Of a stretch of DNA of 64,000 bases, positions 20,491-28,230 are shown piece by piece. This stretch comes from Hyphomonadaceae bacterium (GTDB lineage Bacteria; Pseudomonadota; Alphaproteobacteria; Caulobacterales; Hyphomonadaceae). The DNA lies in NCBI GenBank assembly GCA_022844475.1, contig JALHLR010000006.1:1-64000 (forward strand). The letters run 5' to 3'. Position 1 is the stretch's first letter. Every line of letters starts with the position of its first letter. The notes beneath the pieces are model-generated. The model was not told where the DNA came from, searched no databases, and worked only from the letters and a program-made list of their open reading frames with translations. A program made the position numbers and the translations under genes.

Positions 20491-21618
20491 TCATGGCTGC
20501 CGGACCGCAGGCGTATTCACGCCGGCCGCAGCGTTCTCCCGGCGGACCTTCCAGTAGGCGTCGACGTTGCGCTGATGCTCGGCATAGGTCTCAGAGAAGA
20601 GGTGGCCGCCCTTGCCGTCGGCCATGAAGTAGATCGCCTTGCTGCTGGCGGGCTGCAGCGCTGCGCGAAGCGCGCCAGCGCCGGGATTGCAGATCGGGGT
20701 CTCAGGCAGTCCGTCGCGCTGATAGGTGTTCCAGCTGTCCTTCGTGGCCAGCTCCTTGCTCGTGATCGTGCGGCCGATCGGATAGCCCCTGGTGATGCCG
20801 TAGACGATGGTGGCGTCAGCCTGCAGGCGCATGCCGGTGCGCAGGCGATTGATGAAGGCAGCGGCAATCAATGGCTGTTCGTCCGCATTTCCGCTTTCTT
20901 TTTCGATCACGGAGGCAAGGATGACCGCTTCCTTGGGCGAACTGAGCGGCAGGCCTTGCTGCCGCGACTCCCAGATCTCGGCGAGCAGCGTTTCCTGAGC
21001 CTTCTTCATCCGTTCGATCACAGACTCAATCGTGTCGCCCCGCGTCACCGCATAGTCGCCGGGGAGGAGCACGCCTTCAGCCGGAACTGCCGGCGGCTCC
21101 CCGTCAAGCTTGTACGCATTCTGCGCGCCACCCGTGGCTTTCCATTCGCGTTCCGCCAGCAGCTTGACGATCATGTCGCTGGTCAGGCCTTCGGGTACGA
21201 TGACCGCGTATTGCAGCGCCTTGCCGTCTGATAACTTCGTCACGATGTCGGCCATGCTGGCGCCCGAGCCGATCTCATACTCGCCGGCTTTCATCACGGG
21301 CTTTTCGCCCGCGAACTCCCGCACGCGCAGCGCGAGACGGAACTGGCCCTCATCGGCGATGGCGCCGGCCTCCACGAGCTTTGTCGCGATGCTCTGAATG
21401 GTAGCGCCGCGCTCAATCATCACGACGCGAGGCTTGCCGTCAGGGGTGGCGGGTCCAACGCCAGCGTAGACGCCATCGAGCCAGAACCATCCGCCGGCAG
21501 CGGCGGCAACGCCGAACAGCGACAGCGTGAAGAGTATGCCGAATAGCTTGCCCACACTCGAACTCCAGAAGCCGCCCGGCCTATCCCATGCACGACGGCA
21601 TCCCGACACGCGCCGCAA
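20491..21618 (-). CDS. mltG: Endolytic peptidoglycan transglycosylase MltG (YceG family)
   Basis: A 375-residue inner-membrane protein that cleaves nascent glycan strands. One N-terminal membrane helix (about residues 24-47) is followed by a LysM-like region (IERGATIQSIATKLVEAG) and the YceG catalytic domain. The catalytic Glu is Glu 239 in ASVIEKES, followed by FINRLRTGMRLQADATIVYG and a SPYNTYQ-like SWNTYQRDGLPETPICNPG motif. The EGVLLPGDYAV loop differs somewhat from the common EGxLFPDTY wording. It sits 31 nt downstream of fabF, a conserved pairing. Confidence 0.93.
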   Translation of the reverse strand: MRRVSGCRRAWDRPGGFWSSSVGKLFGILFTLSLFGVAAAAGGWFWLDGVYAGVGPATPDGKPRVVMIERGATIQSIATKLVEAGAIADEGQFRLALRVREFAGEKPVMKAGEYEIGSGASMADIVTKLSDGKALQYAVIVPEGLTSDMIVKLLAEREWKATGGAQNAYKLDGEPPAVPAEGVLLPGDYAVTRGDTIESVIERMKKAQETLLAEIWESRQQGLPLSSPKEAVILASVIEKESGNADEQPLIAAAFINRLRTGMRLQADATIVYGITRGYPIGRTITSKELATKDSWNTYQRDGLPETPICNPGAGALRAALQPASSKAIYFMADGKGGHLFSETYAEHQRNVDAYWKVRRENAAAGVNTPAVRQP

Positions 21619-21649
21619 CCGATCGTCAAGGCTGAAGGCCGTCGCGCCG

Positions 21650-22933
21650 TCAGTCCAGGGCTTTCATCACCAGCGCGGCGTTCGTCCCGCCAAAGCCGAA
21701 CGAATTGGACAGGGCCGCCCGAACCTTCTTCTTCACCGCCTTGTGCGGGGTGAGGTTGATCGGGGAATCAAAAGACGGATTGTCGAGGTTCAGTGTCGGC
21801 GGAATGACGCCGTCGCGGATTGCAAGCGCACAGAAGATCGCTTCGACCGAACCAGCAGCTCCCAGCAGGTGGCCGATGGCGGACTTGGTCGACGACAGGT
21901 GCGCGGTCGCCGCTGCATTACCCAGCACGCGCGCGACGGCGCGAACCTCGATCTCGTCGCCGGCAGGCGTCGATGTGCCGTGCGCATTCACGTAGTCGAT
22001 CTCGGACGCGTCGAGCCCCGAACGCTGCAGCGCAGTGCGCATCGCGCGCTCACCGCCATCGCCAGACTCGTCGGGAGAGGTGATGTGGAACGCATCGCCC
22101 GTAAGGCCATAGCCGACGACCTCCGCGTAGATCTTCGCGCCGCGCTTTTTCGCGTGCTCGTATTCTTCCAGCACGACGATGCCTGCGCCTTCGCCCATAA
22201 CGAAGCCGTCGCGATCCCTATCGTACGGGCGCGAAGCCTTCTCGGGCGTGTCGTTGAAGCTGGTCGACATGGCGCGGCAGGCGATGAAGCCGGCATAACC
22301 GATGCGACAAACCGAGGCCTCGGCGCCGCCGGCAATCATGACATCAGCATCGCCCCACTGGATCAGGCGCACCGAGTCGCCGATGGCGTGAGCGCCTGTG
22401 GCACAAGCCGTAACCACAGCGTGGTTCGGACCCTTGTAGCCGTACTTGATCGAGAGCTGTCCGGAGGCGAGGTTGATCAGTGCGCTCGGAATGAAGAAGG
22501 GCGAGATACGCCGAGGGCCCTTTTCGTGTAGCTCGACAGCCGTATCCGCGATCGCCTTGAGGCCGCCAATGCCCGAGCCGATCAGCACGCCCGTGCGCAC
22601 GCGGTCTTCGTATCCTTCGGGCGTCCAGCCGGCATCAGCGATGGCTTCGTCAGCAGCCGCCATCGCGTAGAGAATGAATTCGTCTACGCGACGCTGTTCC
22701 TTAGCAGACATCGTCTTGTCGGGATTGAACGAGTTGGGGTCGTCAGCCGACCCGCCGCCGCGGCCGCTTACCCAGGGAACCTGTCCCCCGATCTTGCAGG
22801 CAAGGTCTCCCGTTTCGAACAGGTCGACTTTCTTGAGACCGGACTCGCCAGCGATGAGCTTCTTCCACGACGCTTCCCGGCCATTGGCCAGAGGCGTCAC
22901 GAGTCCCATGCCGGTGATGACGACGCGCCGCAT
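21650..22933 (-). CDS. fabF: 3-oxoacyl-[acyl-carrier-protein] synthase II
   Basis: A 427-residue condensing enzyme extending acyl-ACP with malonyl-ACP. The Cys-His-His triad is intact: Cys 177 in VTACATGAHAIG, His 318 in NAHGTSTPAGD and His 355 in KSAIGHLLGAAG. It is about 12-15 residues longer than E. coli FabF owing to a Gly/Ser-rich insert near residues 57-70. It follows acpP after about 30 nt, in the usual fabD-fabG-acpP-fabF order. Confidence 0.96.
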   Translation of the reverse strand: MRRVVITGMGLVTPLANGREASWKKLIAGESGLKKVDLFETGDLACKIGGQVPWVSGRGGGSADDPNSFNPDKTMSAKEQRRVDEFILYAMAAADEAIADAGWTPEGYEDRVRTGVLIGSGIGGLKAIADTAVELHEKGPRRISPFFIPSALINLASGQLSIKYGYKGPNHAVVTACATGAHAIGDSVRLIQWGDADVMIAGGAEASVCRIGYAGFIACRAMSTSFNDTPEKASRPYDRDRDGFVMGEGAGIVVLEEYEHAKKRGAKIYAEVVGYGLTGDAFHITSPDESGDGGERAMRTALQRSGLDASEIDYVNAHGTSTPAGDEIEVRAVARVLGNAAATAHLSSTKSAIGHLLGAAGSVEAIFCALAIRDGVIPPTLNLDNPSFDSPINLTPHKAVKKKVRAALSNSFGFGGTNAALVMKALD

Positions 22934-22963
22934 TTGAGAACTCCCGGCCGGAGTACGCGCCGG

Positions 22964-23197
22964 TTAGACGCGTTCCTTGATGAAGCGGACAGCGTCGCCG
23001 ACGGTGCCGATCTGCTCCTGGACATCGTCCGGAATCTCGATGCCGAATTCTTCTTCGAACGCCATGACGAGTTCGACGAGGTCAAGCGAGTCGGCGCCCA
23101 GATCGTCGATGAACGAGGCTTTCTCGTTGACCTTCTCGGCGTCCACTTCCAGGCGCTCGACCACGATTTTCTTCACGCGCTCGATAACGTCGGACAT
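22964..23197 (-). CDS. acpP: Acyl carrier protein
   Basis: A 77-residue acidic carrier with the phosphopantetheine attachment motif [10 protein letters not shown] (Ser 37). The start [10 protein letters not shown] is set by a GGAAGGGA ribosome site 5-7 nt upstream and by family length; the frame stays open 22 codons further upstream, but those residues do not match ACPs. Length and charge are typical of a housekeeping ACP. Confidence 0.97.
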   Translation of the reverse strand: MSDVIERVKKIVVERLEVDAEKVNEKASFIDDLGADSLDLVELVMAFEEEFGIEIPDDVQEQIGTVGDAVRFIKERV

Positions 23198-23304
23198 GTC
23201 ATTCCCTTCCAGAATCAAGGCCCTCACGGACCGAGAAAAACCATCGTTGCGGCGCGGTAACACGCCTGAATTTCTTTGACCATAGCCGCCAAAAGCGCGG
23301 GGGC

Positions 23305-24042
23305 CTAGATCATCGCCATGCCGCCGTTAACATGCAGGGTCTGGCCCGTCATGTAAGCGGATTCATCGGATGCGAGATAGAGCGCCGCCGCCGCGATGTC
23401 AGCCCCCGTCCCGAGCCGCCCTGCTGGAATTCCCTTCAGAAGCGCTTCTTTCTGGTCGTCCTTGAGCACATCCGTCATGGGCGTGGCGATGAAGCCAGGG
23501 GCGATGCAGTTCACGGTGATGTTCCGGCTGGCCACTTCCTGAGCCAGCGACTTTGTGAATCCGATCATCCCGGCCTTGGAGGCGGCATAGTTGGTCTGGC
23601 CGGCGTTTCCGGTGACGCCGACCACCGACGTGATTCCGATGATCCGGCCATGCCGGCGCTTCATCATCCCGCGCATGGCGGCCTTCGCCAGCCGGAAATA
23701 GGCGCCCAGATTGACGTTGAGGACGGTATCCCAGTCCTCATCCTTCATCCGCATCAGAAGGCCATCCTTCGTCAGGCCGGCATTTGAGACCAGAATGTCG
23801 AGGCCGCCGAGAGCCTCCTCGGCTTGTCCGACCAGGGCGGAGGTCGCAGCCGGATCGGACAGGTTGCACGGCAGTATAGCCGGCGAACCACCGATTTCCG
23901 CAGCGGCTTTCTCGAGCGCCTCGACCCGCGTGCCGGACAGCGCCACCTTCGCGCCAGCATCGCTGAGCGCCTTGGCGATCGATCCGCCAATACCGCCCGA
24001 AGCGCCGGTGACGAGGGCATAACGGCCCGTCAGGTCGAACAT
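23305..24042 (-). CDS. fabG: 3-oxoacyl-[acyl-carrier-protein] reductase
   Basis: A 245-residue NADPH-dependent short-chain reductase. [13 protein letters not shown] binds the cofactor; [20 protein letters not shown] holds the catalytic Ser, Tyr and Lys. The C-terminal [16 protein letters not shown] ending is diagnostic of FabG. It performs the first reduction in each elongation round. The fabD-fabG gap (91 nt) contains a perfect hairpin, listed separately. Confidence 0.96.
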   Translation of the reverse strand: MFDLTGRYALVTGASGGIGGSIAKALSDAGAKVALSGTRVEALEKAAAEIGGSPAILPCNLSDPAATSALVGQAEEALGGLDILVSNAGLTKDGLLMRMKDEDWDTVLNVNLGAYFRLAKAAMRGMMKRRHGRIIGITSVVGVTGNAGQTNYAASKAGMIGFTKSLAQEVASRNITVNCIAPGFIATPMTDVLKDDQKEALLKGIPAGRLGTGADIAAAALYLASDESAYMTGQTLHVNGGMAMI

Positions 24043-24073
24043 CTGTATCTCCAGATCAACTTATTCATAATCA

Positions 24074-24102
24074 GGCACGAACCGAGAATCTCGGTTCGTG
24101 CC
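24074..24102. promoter_or_regulatory. Perfect 13-bp hairpin / palindrome between fabD and fabG
   Basis: GGCACGAACCGAG (24074-24086), loop AAT, then CTCGGTTCGTGCC (24090-24102) form a perfect 13-bp stem. On the transcribed minus strand it lies 32 nt after the fabD stop and 32 nt before the fabG start. It is not followed by a run of T, so it is not a classic intrinsic terminator. It could be an mRNA processing or stability element, an attenuator, or an operator for a dimeric repressor. Confidence 0.7.
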
Positions 24103-24133
24103 GCGAAGGCTTATCCGAGAATAACGGCGGTGG

Positions 24134-25096
24134 TCACGCCAAACTCTTCGCAAACGCTTCCAGGTCACCCGGCACGTTGAGCGCCATCGTCTCAGCGTCC
24201 GGCGCATTCCGCTTCACCATACCGGACAGCTGCCTGCCGGCCCCGGTCTCGACGAATTTCGTCACGCCGCCGCCGCCCATGTCCGGCGCCTCGGCCATCC
24301 ACTGTATGCTCTCTCGCCAGCGCACGCGACCGGTGACCTGCTCGACCAGAAGCCGGCGGATGTCCACGGGCTCCTCGATGGGGCGCGCCGTGACGTTGGC
24401 GACAACCGGCACCACCGGCCTGATGATCTTCGCAGCAGCGAGCGCCTTCTCCATCTCGACAGCCGCCGGCGCCATAAGCGGCGAGTGGAAGGGCGCTGAA
24501 ACCGGCAGCGATATTGCCTTCACGCCTTTCGCCTTGGCGGCGGCAATCGCCGCCTCAACGCCCGCCTTCGTACCTGAAATCACGACGTTTCCGTTGTTGT
24601 TGTCGTTGGCGACCACCACCGTTCCCGCCGCCGAACCCTCCAGCACGATGGTCTCGGCGATCTCCACATCGACCTTGCCGATCAGGGCTGCCATTGCGCC
24701 CTGACCTACAGGAACAGCGGCCTGCATTGCTTCGCCACGCTTGCGCAGCAGTCGTGCAGCGTCGGCGATGGAGAGCGCCCCTGCCGCTGCGAGCGCGGAG
24801 TATTCGCCGAGCGAGTGCCCCGCCACGAATGCCGCCTGGGAAATCTTCACGCCAAACCCGGTCTCTAGCGCTTGAACCGCGGCAAGGCTGACCGCCATAA
24901 GCGCGGGTTGCGCGTTCGCCGTCAGCGTCAGCGTCTCTATCGGGCCGCCCCAGATGAGGTCCGACAGCTTTTCGCCAAGCGCCGCGTCCACTTCGTCAAA
25001 CACCGCCTTCGCGGCCGGAAAAGCATCCGCAAGTTCCTCGCCCATGCCGACAGCCTGCGAGCCCTGGCCGGGGAAGATGAAAGCGATGCGGGACAT
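24134..25096 (-). CDS. fabD: Malonyl-CoA:ACP transacylase
   Basis: A 320-residue enzyme loading malonyl groups onto ACP. The start MSRIAFIFPGQGSQAVGMG is the canonical beginning; a TTG 30 codons upstream keeps the frame open but adds non-homologous sequence. GHSLGEYSALAAAG holds the nucleophilic Ser, and residues near 200 (SAPFHSPLM) supply the catalytic His. First gene of the fab cluster; its promoter should lie between 25.10 and 25.19 kb, divergent from rpsF. Confidence 0.95.
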   Translation of the reverse strand: MSRIAFIFPGQGSQAVGMGEELADAFPAAKAVFDEVDAALGEKLSDLIWGGPIETLTLTANAQPALMAVSLAAVQALETGFGVKISQAAFVAGHSLGEYSALAAAGALSIADAARLLRKRGEAMQAAVPVGQGAMAALIGKVDVEIAETIVLEGSAAGTVVVANDNNNGNVVISGTKAGVEAAIAAAKAKGVKAISLPVSAPFHSPLMAPAAVEMEKALAAAKIIRPVVPVVANVTARPIEEPVDIRRLLVEQVTGRVRWRESIQWMAEAPDMGGGGVTKFVETGAGRQLSGMVKRNAPDAETMALNVPGDLEAFAKSLA

Positions 25097-25189
25097 GGAA
25101 AACGCCTTGGAATCAGGAAGGAGAGCTGGTTTTCCTATGAACTGGGGCGATTGGGCGCAAGGAGAACGGTCTTTGGCCCTCGGCAACGC

Positions 25190-25217
25190 TTGATTTCGGG
25201 CCTTTTTCCTGTATTGA
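25190..25217 (+). promoter_or_regulatory. Candidate promoter of rpsF-rpsR-rplI
   Basis: TTGATT (25190-25195) and TATTGA (25212-25217) are separated by 16 nt and would start transcription near 25224, giving a leader of roughly 105 nt before rpsF. It is the best sigma-70-like match in the fabD-rpsF gap but is not a strong consensus. Confidence 0.4.
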
Positions 25218-25223
25218 GCCCCC

Positions 25224-25328
25224 TTCGCAAAGAGAGGCGGTCCCGAGGCTCATTCGAGCGCAAGGGATCCATCGTGGCCAGTCCGCCCTTCGGACTGACT
25301 GCGCCGCCCCTCGCAGAAGGGATAAAAA
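25224..25328 (+). promoter_or_regulatory. Structured rpsF leader, possible S6:S18 autoregulatory element
   Basis: The leader holds a clear hairpin, CAGTCCG (25279-25285), loop CCCTT, CGGACTG (25291-25297). Upstream of it lies an imperfect fold in which GGTCCC near 25239 pairs with GGGATCC near 25265 around an inner GCTC/GAGC stem. Bacterial rpsF leaders often bind the S6:S18 complex through a hairpin with a CCG element, and a CCG is present here in TCCCGAGG. No covariation could be checked, so the assignment is tentative. Confidence 0.35.
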
Positions 25329-25808
25329 ATGGCACTTTACGAACACGTGGTCGTGACGCGACCCGATATCTCCCCACAACAGGTCGACGCGCTGGTGGAA
25401 GACATCACCAGGATCGTCACCGAAGGCAAAGGCAAGGTCGAGAAGTCCGAATACTGGGGCCTCCGCAACCTGTCCTATCCGATCAAGAAATCCCGCAAGG
25501 CGCATTATTCTCTGCTGAACATCGACGCCCCCGGCCCGGTGATCCACGAGATCGAGCGCCGTCACCGCATCAACGAAGACGTGCTGCGCTTCCTGACCGT
25601 GAAGGTCGAAGAACTGCAGGCCGACCCTTCGCCTGTCATCGCCCGCAAGGACCGTGACGACCGCAAGCGCGACCGTGACGACTTCGGCGGCGGCGGCGGC
25701 TTCTCGGGCGGCGGCTTCCGTGGCGGCGACGACCGTCCGCCCCGCGGCGACCGCCCCCCCCGTGAAGATCGTGGCGATCGTCCGCCCCGTCCGCCGCGTG
25801 ACCGGTAG
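25329..25808 (+). CDS. rpsF: 30S ribosomal protein S6
   Basis: A 159-residue S6. The core (residues about 1-98) shows [34 protein letters not shown] and the [20 protein letters not shown] end. S6 binds the central domain of the 30S subunit together with S18. The C-terminus carries a long disordered tail rich in Gly, Asp, Arg and Pro (residues about 105-159), longer than in E. coli but familiar from alphaproteobacteria. rpsR follows after 11 nt. Confidence 0.96.
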   Translation: MALYEHVVVTRPDISPQQVDALVEDITRIVTEGKGKVEKSEYWGLRNLSYPIKKSRKAHYSLLNIDAPGPVIHEIERRHRINEDVLRFLTVKVEELQADPSPVIARKDRDDRKRDRDDFGGGGGFSGGGFRGGDDRPPRGDRPPREDRGDRPPRPPRDR

Positions 25809-25819
25809 GAGCAACGCAC

Positions 25820-26080
25820 ATGGCACAGGTCAAAATCAATATCGCCAACCTGCCGTCGCGCCGCCCGTTCGGCCGCCGTCGCAAGGTCTGCCCGTTCTCT
25901 GGCGCTGACGCCCCAGCGATCGACTACAAGGATGTGAAGCTTCTCCAGCGCTACATCTCGGAGAAGGGCAAGATCGTCCCCGCCCGGATCACCGCGGTGT
26001 CGGCCAAGAAACAGCGCCTCCTCAGCCAAGCGATCAAGCGCGCGCGGCACCTGTCGCTGCTTCCGTATCTCGTGAAATAG
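25820..26080 (+). CDS. rpsR: 30S ribosomal protein S18
   Basis: An 86-residue basic protein with the S18 signature [33 protein letters not shown] split around the conserved IDYKD, and the ending [11 protein letters not shown]. It forms a heterodimer with S6 on the 30S subunit. Lies between rpsF and rplI with gaps of 11 and 13 nt. Confidence 0.97.
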   Translation: MAQVKINIANLPSRRPFGRRRKVCPFSGADAPAIDYKDVKLLQRYISEKGKIVPARITAVSAKKQRLLSQAIKRARHLSLLPYLVK

Positions 26081-26093
26081 GAGGGAACACCCT

Positions 26094-26681
26094 ATGGACG
26101 TTATCCTCCTTGAACGCGTGGAAAACCTCGGCGCCATCGGCGACGTAGTCAAAGTGAAGAACGGGTTCGCCCGCAACTTCCTTCTCCCGCAGCACAAGGC
26201 TCTCCTCGCCACCGACGCCAACAAGGCCCGGTTCGAGCGCGAGCGCGCTGCGATCGAAGCCCGCAACGAGAAAGCCAAGGCAGCAGCGCAAGGCGAAGGC
26301 CAGGCGCTGGACGGTACGACCTACGTGCTGATCCGTCAGGCCGGCGAAACCGGTCAGCTGTACGGCTCGGTCGCCGCCCGAGATATCGCGGACGCGATCA
26401 ACGCCGCCGGCCACAAGGTCGAACGCAAGCACGTGGCGATCCAGCAGCCGATCAAGACAATCGGCATGCACGACGTCACGATCCGCCTGCACCCCGAAGT
26501 CGCCCTCAAAGTTACGCTCAACGTCGCCCGCTCGCCGGACGAAGCTGAACGTCAGGCCAAGGGCGAGAACGTCATCGCCGCCGGCCAGGCTGCTGACCGT
26601 GCGGCCGACATCGAAGCCGCTCAGGAAATCGCCGCCGCCGCACAGGCAGCCGGTTTCGACCGCGGCCCGATCGACGGCTGA
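26094..26681 (+). CDS. rplI: 50S ribosomal protein L9
   Basis: A 195-residue L9. The N-terminal domain reads MDVILLERVENLGAIGDVVKVKNGFARNFLLP with the conserved Gly and Asn pattern, then the connecting helix (about 40-75), then the C-terminal domain (for example IGMHDVTIRLHPEVALKVTLNV). It is about 45 residues longer than E. coli L9 because of an Ala/Glu-rich C-terminal extension (about 150-195). Last gene of the operon; a strong terminator follows. Confidence 0.96.
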   Translation: MDVILLERVENLGAIGDVVKVKNGFARNFLLPQHKALLATDANKARFERERAAIEARNEKAKAAAQGEGQALDGTTYVLIRQAGETGQLYGSVAARDIADAINAAGHKVERKHVAIQQPIKTIGMHDVTIRLHPEVALKVTLNVARSPDEAERQAKGENVIAAGQAADRAADIEAAQEIAAAAQAAGFDRGPIDG

Positions 26682-26705
26682 TCCGGCCTCAACTGCTCAA
26701 ACGAA

Positions 26706-26740
26706 AAAAGGCCCGCTGGAAACAGCGGGCCTTTTGCTTT
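26706..26740 (+). terminator. Intrinsic terminator after rplI
   Basis: AAAAGGCCCGCTG (26706-26718), tetraloop GAAA, and CAGCGGGCCTTTT (26723-26735) form a perfect 13-bp stem ending in a T-rich tail. The A-run upstream would also let it act on transcripts from the opposite side. Confidence 0.92.
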
Positions 26741-26792
26741 GCGCAGGGCGTGACTGCTCGAAAACAAGTCACCAATCGCGTTTTCTGCCTAG

Positions 26793-26822
26793 ATTGTTGG
26801 CGTCTCGTTCGGCGCCAGCAAT
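26793..26822. other. Hairpin upstream of amtB
   Basis: ATTGTTGGCG (26793-26802) and CGCCAGCAAT (26813-26822) pair over 10 bp with one G-U, around a 10-nt loop, about 90 nt before the amtB start. It has no T tract. No NtrC-type site or sigma-54 promoter was found nearby, so any regulatory meaning is open. Confidence 0.4.
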
Positions 26823-26913
26823 CTCACGCTCAACTCATGGGCGCGAATCTATAGGACCGCCTAAACAACAGGCAACGCCGCGATAGTCGGCGATCACCTC
26901 TTGAGGGGACCCC

Positions 26914-28221
26914 ATGACCATACTGAAAGCCGGCCGCGCTGCGGCCGCTGGCCTTGCCATCGCCTTGCTGACCGCCCCTGCAGCCTTCGCCGAGACCAAC
27001 AGTGGCGACACTGCCTGGGTTCTCACAGCCACTGCGCTTGTGTTGTTGATGACGCTGCCGGCGCTGGCCCTGTTCTACGGCGGACTGGTGCAGTCGAAGA
27101 ACGTGCTTTCCGTGCTGTCGCAGTGCGTCGTGATTGCCTGCCTCATGTCGCTGCTCTGGTTCTTCGTCGGCTATGCCATCGCGTTCGGCGACGGCGGTGC
27201 GGGTAACGCCTTCTGGGGCGGGCTGGACAAGGCGTTCCTGAACGGCGTCACGGCGGACAGCGAGACCGGCACGATCCCGGAATCCGTGTTCTTCATGTTC
27301 CAGATGACGTTCGCCATCATCACGCCCGCGCTGATCGTGGGAGCCTATCCGGAGCGAGCGGGATTTGCCTACGTCCTTATCTTTTCGTCCGCCTGGATGC
27401 TCCTGGTCTACGCGCCTGTGTGCCACTGGGTCTGGGCGTCAGGCGGGTGGCTGTTCGAACAGGGCGTGCGCGATTTTGCGGGCGGCCTTGTCGTCCACGC
27501 AACCGCTGGATCTTCGGCGCTGGTGATCGCCACGGTCGTCGGCAGGCGGAAGCACTTCCCGCATGAGATGCGCCCGCCACACAGCCCCGTGCTGGTGATG
27601 ATCGGCGCGGCAATGCTGTGGGTCGGCTGGTACGGCTTCAACGCAGGTTCTGCTCTGAGCGCCGGGCAATCCGCCGGAAACGCCATGCTGGTCACTCACC
27701 TCTCTGCTTCTGCTGCGGCGCTCACCTGGATGGCGATCGAATGGATCAGGTTCGGCCGCCCCGGTCTTGTCGGAACGGTTACAGGCCTGATCGCAGGTCT
27801 TGCCACGATCACTCCTGCAGCCGGATCGGTTGGGCCGATGGGCGCCGTGATCATCGGCGTGCTGGCCTCTGTGGTCTGCTTCTACGCAGTCACGCTGATC
27901 CGCACGATGCTGAAAATCGACGACAGCCTCGACGTGTTCGCCGTCCACGGCGTCGGCGGCATTCTCGGCGTTCTCATTCTGCCGTTCCTTGCAACGCTTG
28001 GCCCCCTCGCGCCGGGCATCGGCGACGCCACGATTGCTCAACAGGCCTGGGTCCAGGTGCAAGGCGTGTTCGCCGTCGTGGCCTGGTCGGTGATCGTCAC
28101 CTTCGCCATCGCAAAGGCCACCGCGTTCCTGGTCAGCGCCCGCGCCAAGCCTGAGGCGGAAGTCGAGGGGCTCGACATGCACGTGCATGGCGAACGCGCC
28201 TGGCATGGCATCGGCGGCTAA
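26914..28221 (+). CDS. amtB: Ammonium transporter
   Basis: A 435-residue Amt/MEP/Rh channel. A cleavable signal peptide (to AFA|E near residue 27) precedes eleven predicted membrane helices. Family motifs are visible: ALALFYGGLVQSKNVLS, FAIITPALIVGAYPER, the twin-His pore residues in VVHATAGSS and VFAVHGVGGILG, and WYGFNAGSAL. It moves ammonium or ammonia into the cell under nitrogen limitation. The PII gene glnK, often just upstream of amtB, is absent here; the upstream neighbour is the ribosomal operon. The convergent repeat-protein gene ends 9 nt away. Confidence 0.94.
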   Translation: MTILKAGRAAAAGLAIALLTAPAAFAETNSGDTAWVLTATALVLLMTLPALALFYGGLVQSKNVLSVLSQCVVIACLMSLLWFFVGYAIAFGDGGAGNAFWGGLDKAFLNGVTADSETGTIPESVFFMFQMTFAIITPALIVGAYPERAGFAYVLIFSSAWMLLVYAPVCHWVWASGGWLFEQGVRDFAGGLVVHATAGSSALVIATVVGRRKHFPHEMRPPHSPVLVMIGAAMLWVGWYGFNAGSALSAGQSAGNAMLVTHLSASAAALTWMAIEWIRFGRPGLVGTVTGLIAGLATITPAAGSVGPMGAVIIGVLASVVCFYAVTLIRTMLKIDDSLDVFAVHGVGGILGVLILPFLATLGPLAPGIGDATIAQQAWVQVQGVFAVVAWSVIVTFAIAKATAFLVSARAKPEAEVEGLDMHVHGERAWHGIGG

Positions 28222-28230
28222 GTCAGGCAG

